A stretch of 64,000 bases of DNA from Mesonia aestuariivivens (GTDB taxonomy: Bacteria > Bacteroidota > Bacteroidia > Flavobacteriales > Flavobacteriaceae): contig NZ_JAHWDF010000014.1 of the NCBI RefSeq assembly GCF_019311235.1, positions 20,499 through 84,498 of the forward strand. Reading direction: 5' to 3'. The notes below the pieces were generated by a model. That model worked only from the letters and a program-made list of their open reading frames with translations. It was not told the DNA's origin and ran no database searches. Numbering within the stretch: position 1 is the first letter of the stretch; each line of letters starts with the position of its first letter. Both the position numbers and the translations under genes were made by a program. Shown here piece after piece: positions 63,781 through 64,000 of the stretch.

Positions 63781-64000
63781 GCACAATTTACTAAAAAAGA
63801 TTAATTTCATGATATGCAAGGCAAAAAAGTATAGCAAGAGCAGTTATTCAACAGTTTTCGGTTGAGTGAACGGGTACCGCCCACAAATTTCTACCGCCGA
63901 TTGAAAGAAGCCTTAAACTTAGATTTTCTCTATGATCTTACTCGAGGTTTTTACGGCAGCAGTGGTCAAAAGAGTATAGATCCTGTTGTGTTTTTTAAAC
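63778..64000 (+). mobile_element. Second IS1182-type copy (runs off the window), transposase with early stop
   Basis: Begins GTTGCACAATTTAC exactly like the copy at 60884 and differs from it at five of 223 positions. One change turns the Tyr codon of MQGKKVY into TAG, so the transposase is interrupted at codon 7. Preceded by TTGTGCGT as in the first copy. The right part is outside the window. Confidence 0.85.

Overview
The window looks like the chromosome of a marine-type member of the Flavobacteriaceae (phylum Bacteroidota). The evidence is low G+C, many secreted proteins with short signal peptides ending in AQ, a type IX secretion sorting domain at 4613-6079, promoters with the Bacteroidota -7 box TAnnTTTG, weak ribosome binding sites, and a housekeeping set (SecA of 1118 residues, GrpE, a DnaJ with only two zinc motifs, DUF4920, DUF2911, DUF4199, DUF2795) in the form usual for flavobacteria.

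Region 1 (1-4481) is the end of a pectin / rhamnogalacturonan operon on the plus strand: oligogalacturonide lyase (5' end outside the window), GH106 alpha-L-rhamnosidase and GH105 unsaturated galacturonyl hydrolase. A secreted beta-helix protein lies convergent to it. Region 2 (6.2-48.35 kb) is an ordinary core backbone: tRNA-Leu, M20 peptidase, a run of minus-strand genes (membrane hydrolase, ZIP transporter, MutS-like ATPase, YjbR, DUF4230, DUF4260, cyclase), MazG-like hydrolase, outer-membrane barrel, ilvE, mnmD, yceI, grpE-dnaJ, an ABC exporter, an NtrC-type regulator, a GH3 protein, MATE, PAP2, a three-gene lipid glycosylation operon, a sugar epimerase, meaB, ohr, an ECF sigma operon, an M23 peptidase, secA and a PduO adenosyltransferase. 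Strong hairpin terminators separate most units.

Region 3 (48.35-64 kb) is accessory. It opens with decayed DNA and a class D beta-lactamase carrying a frameshift at an A8 tract. Next come two NAD(P)H oxidoreductases with Crp and HxlR regulators, a 363-bp internally deleted IS3 element, a serine hydrolase and a membrane-anchored XRE regulator.

From about 55.6 kb to the right edge, the DNA is organised as a chain of cassette-like units, all genes on the minus strand. Each unit is bounded by its own short inverted repeat of the form GTT(n5-11) ... (n5-11 complement)AAC. Neighbouring units are separated by 115-135 bp imperfect palindromes that start AACGGT and end near TATACA(N)nTTGTGTT. This is the logic of integron gene cassettes and attC sites, although the sequences do not match classical attC and no integrase is visible. 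The cargo is a RelE/ParE-type toxin-antitoxin pair, a PIN-like/ImmA pair, an HchA deglycase, a DUF6000-like protein, an unknown membrane protein, an empty 137-bp unit, and two units carrying broken IS1182-type transposases. Three group II introns, all lacking a usable reverse transcriptase gene, sit inside these palindromes. This cassette array is the most interesting content of the window. The reading is by eye only; no database or folding search was run.
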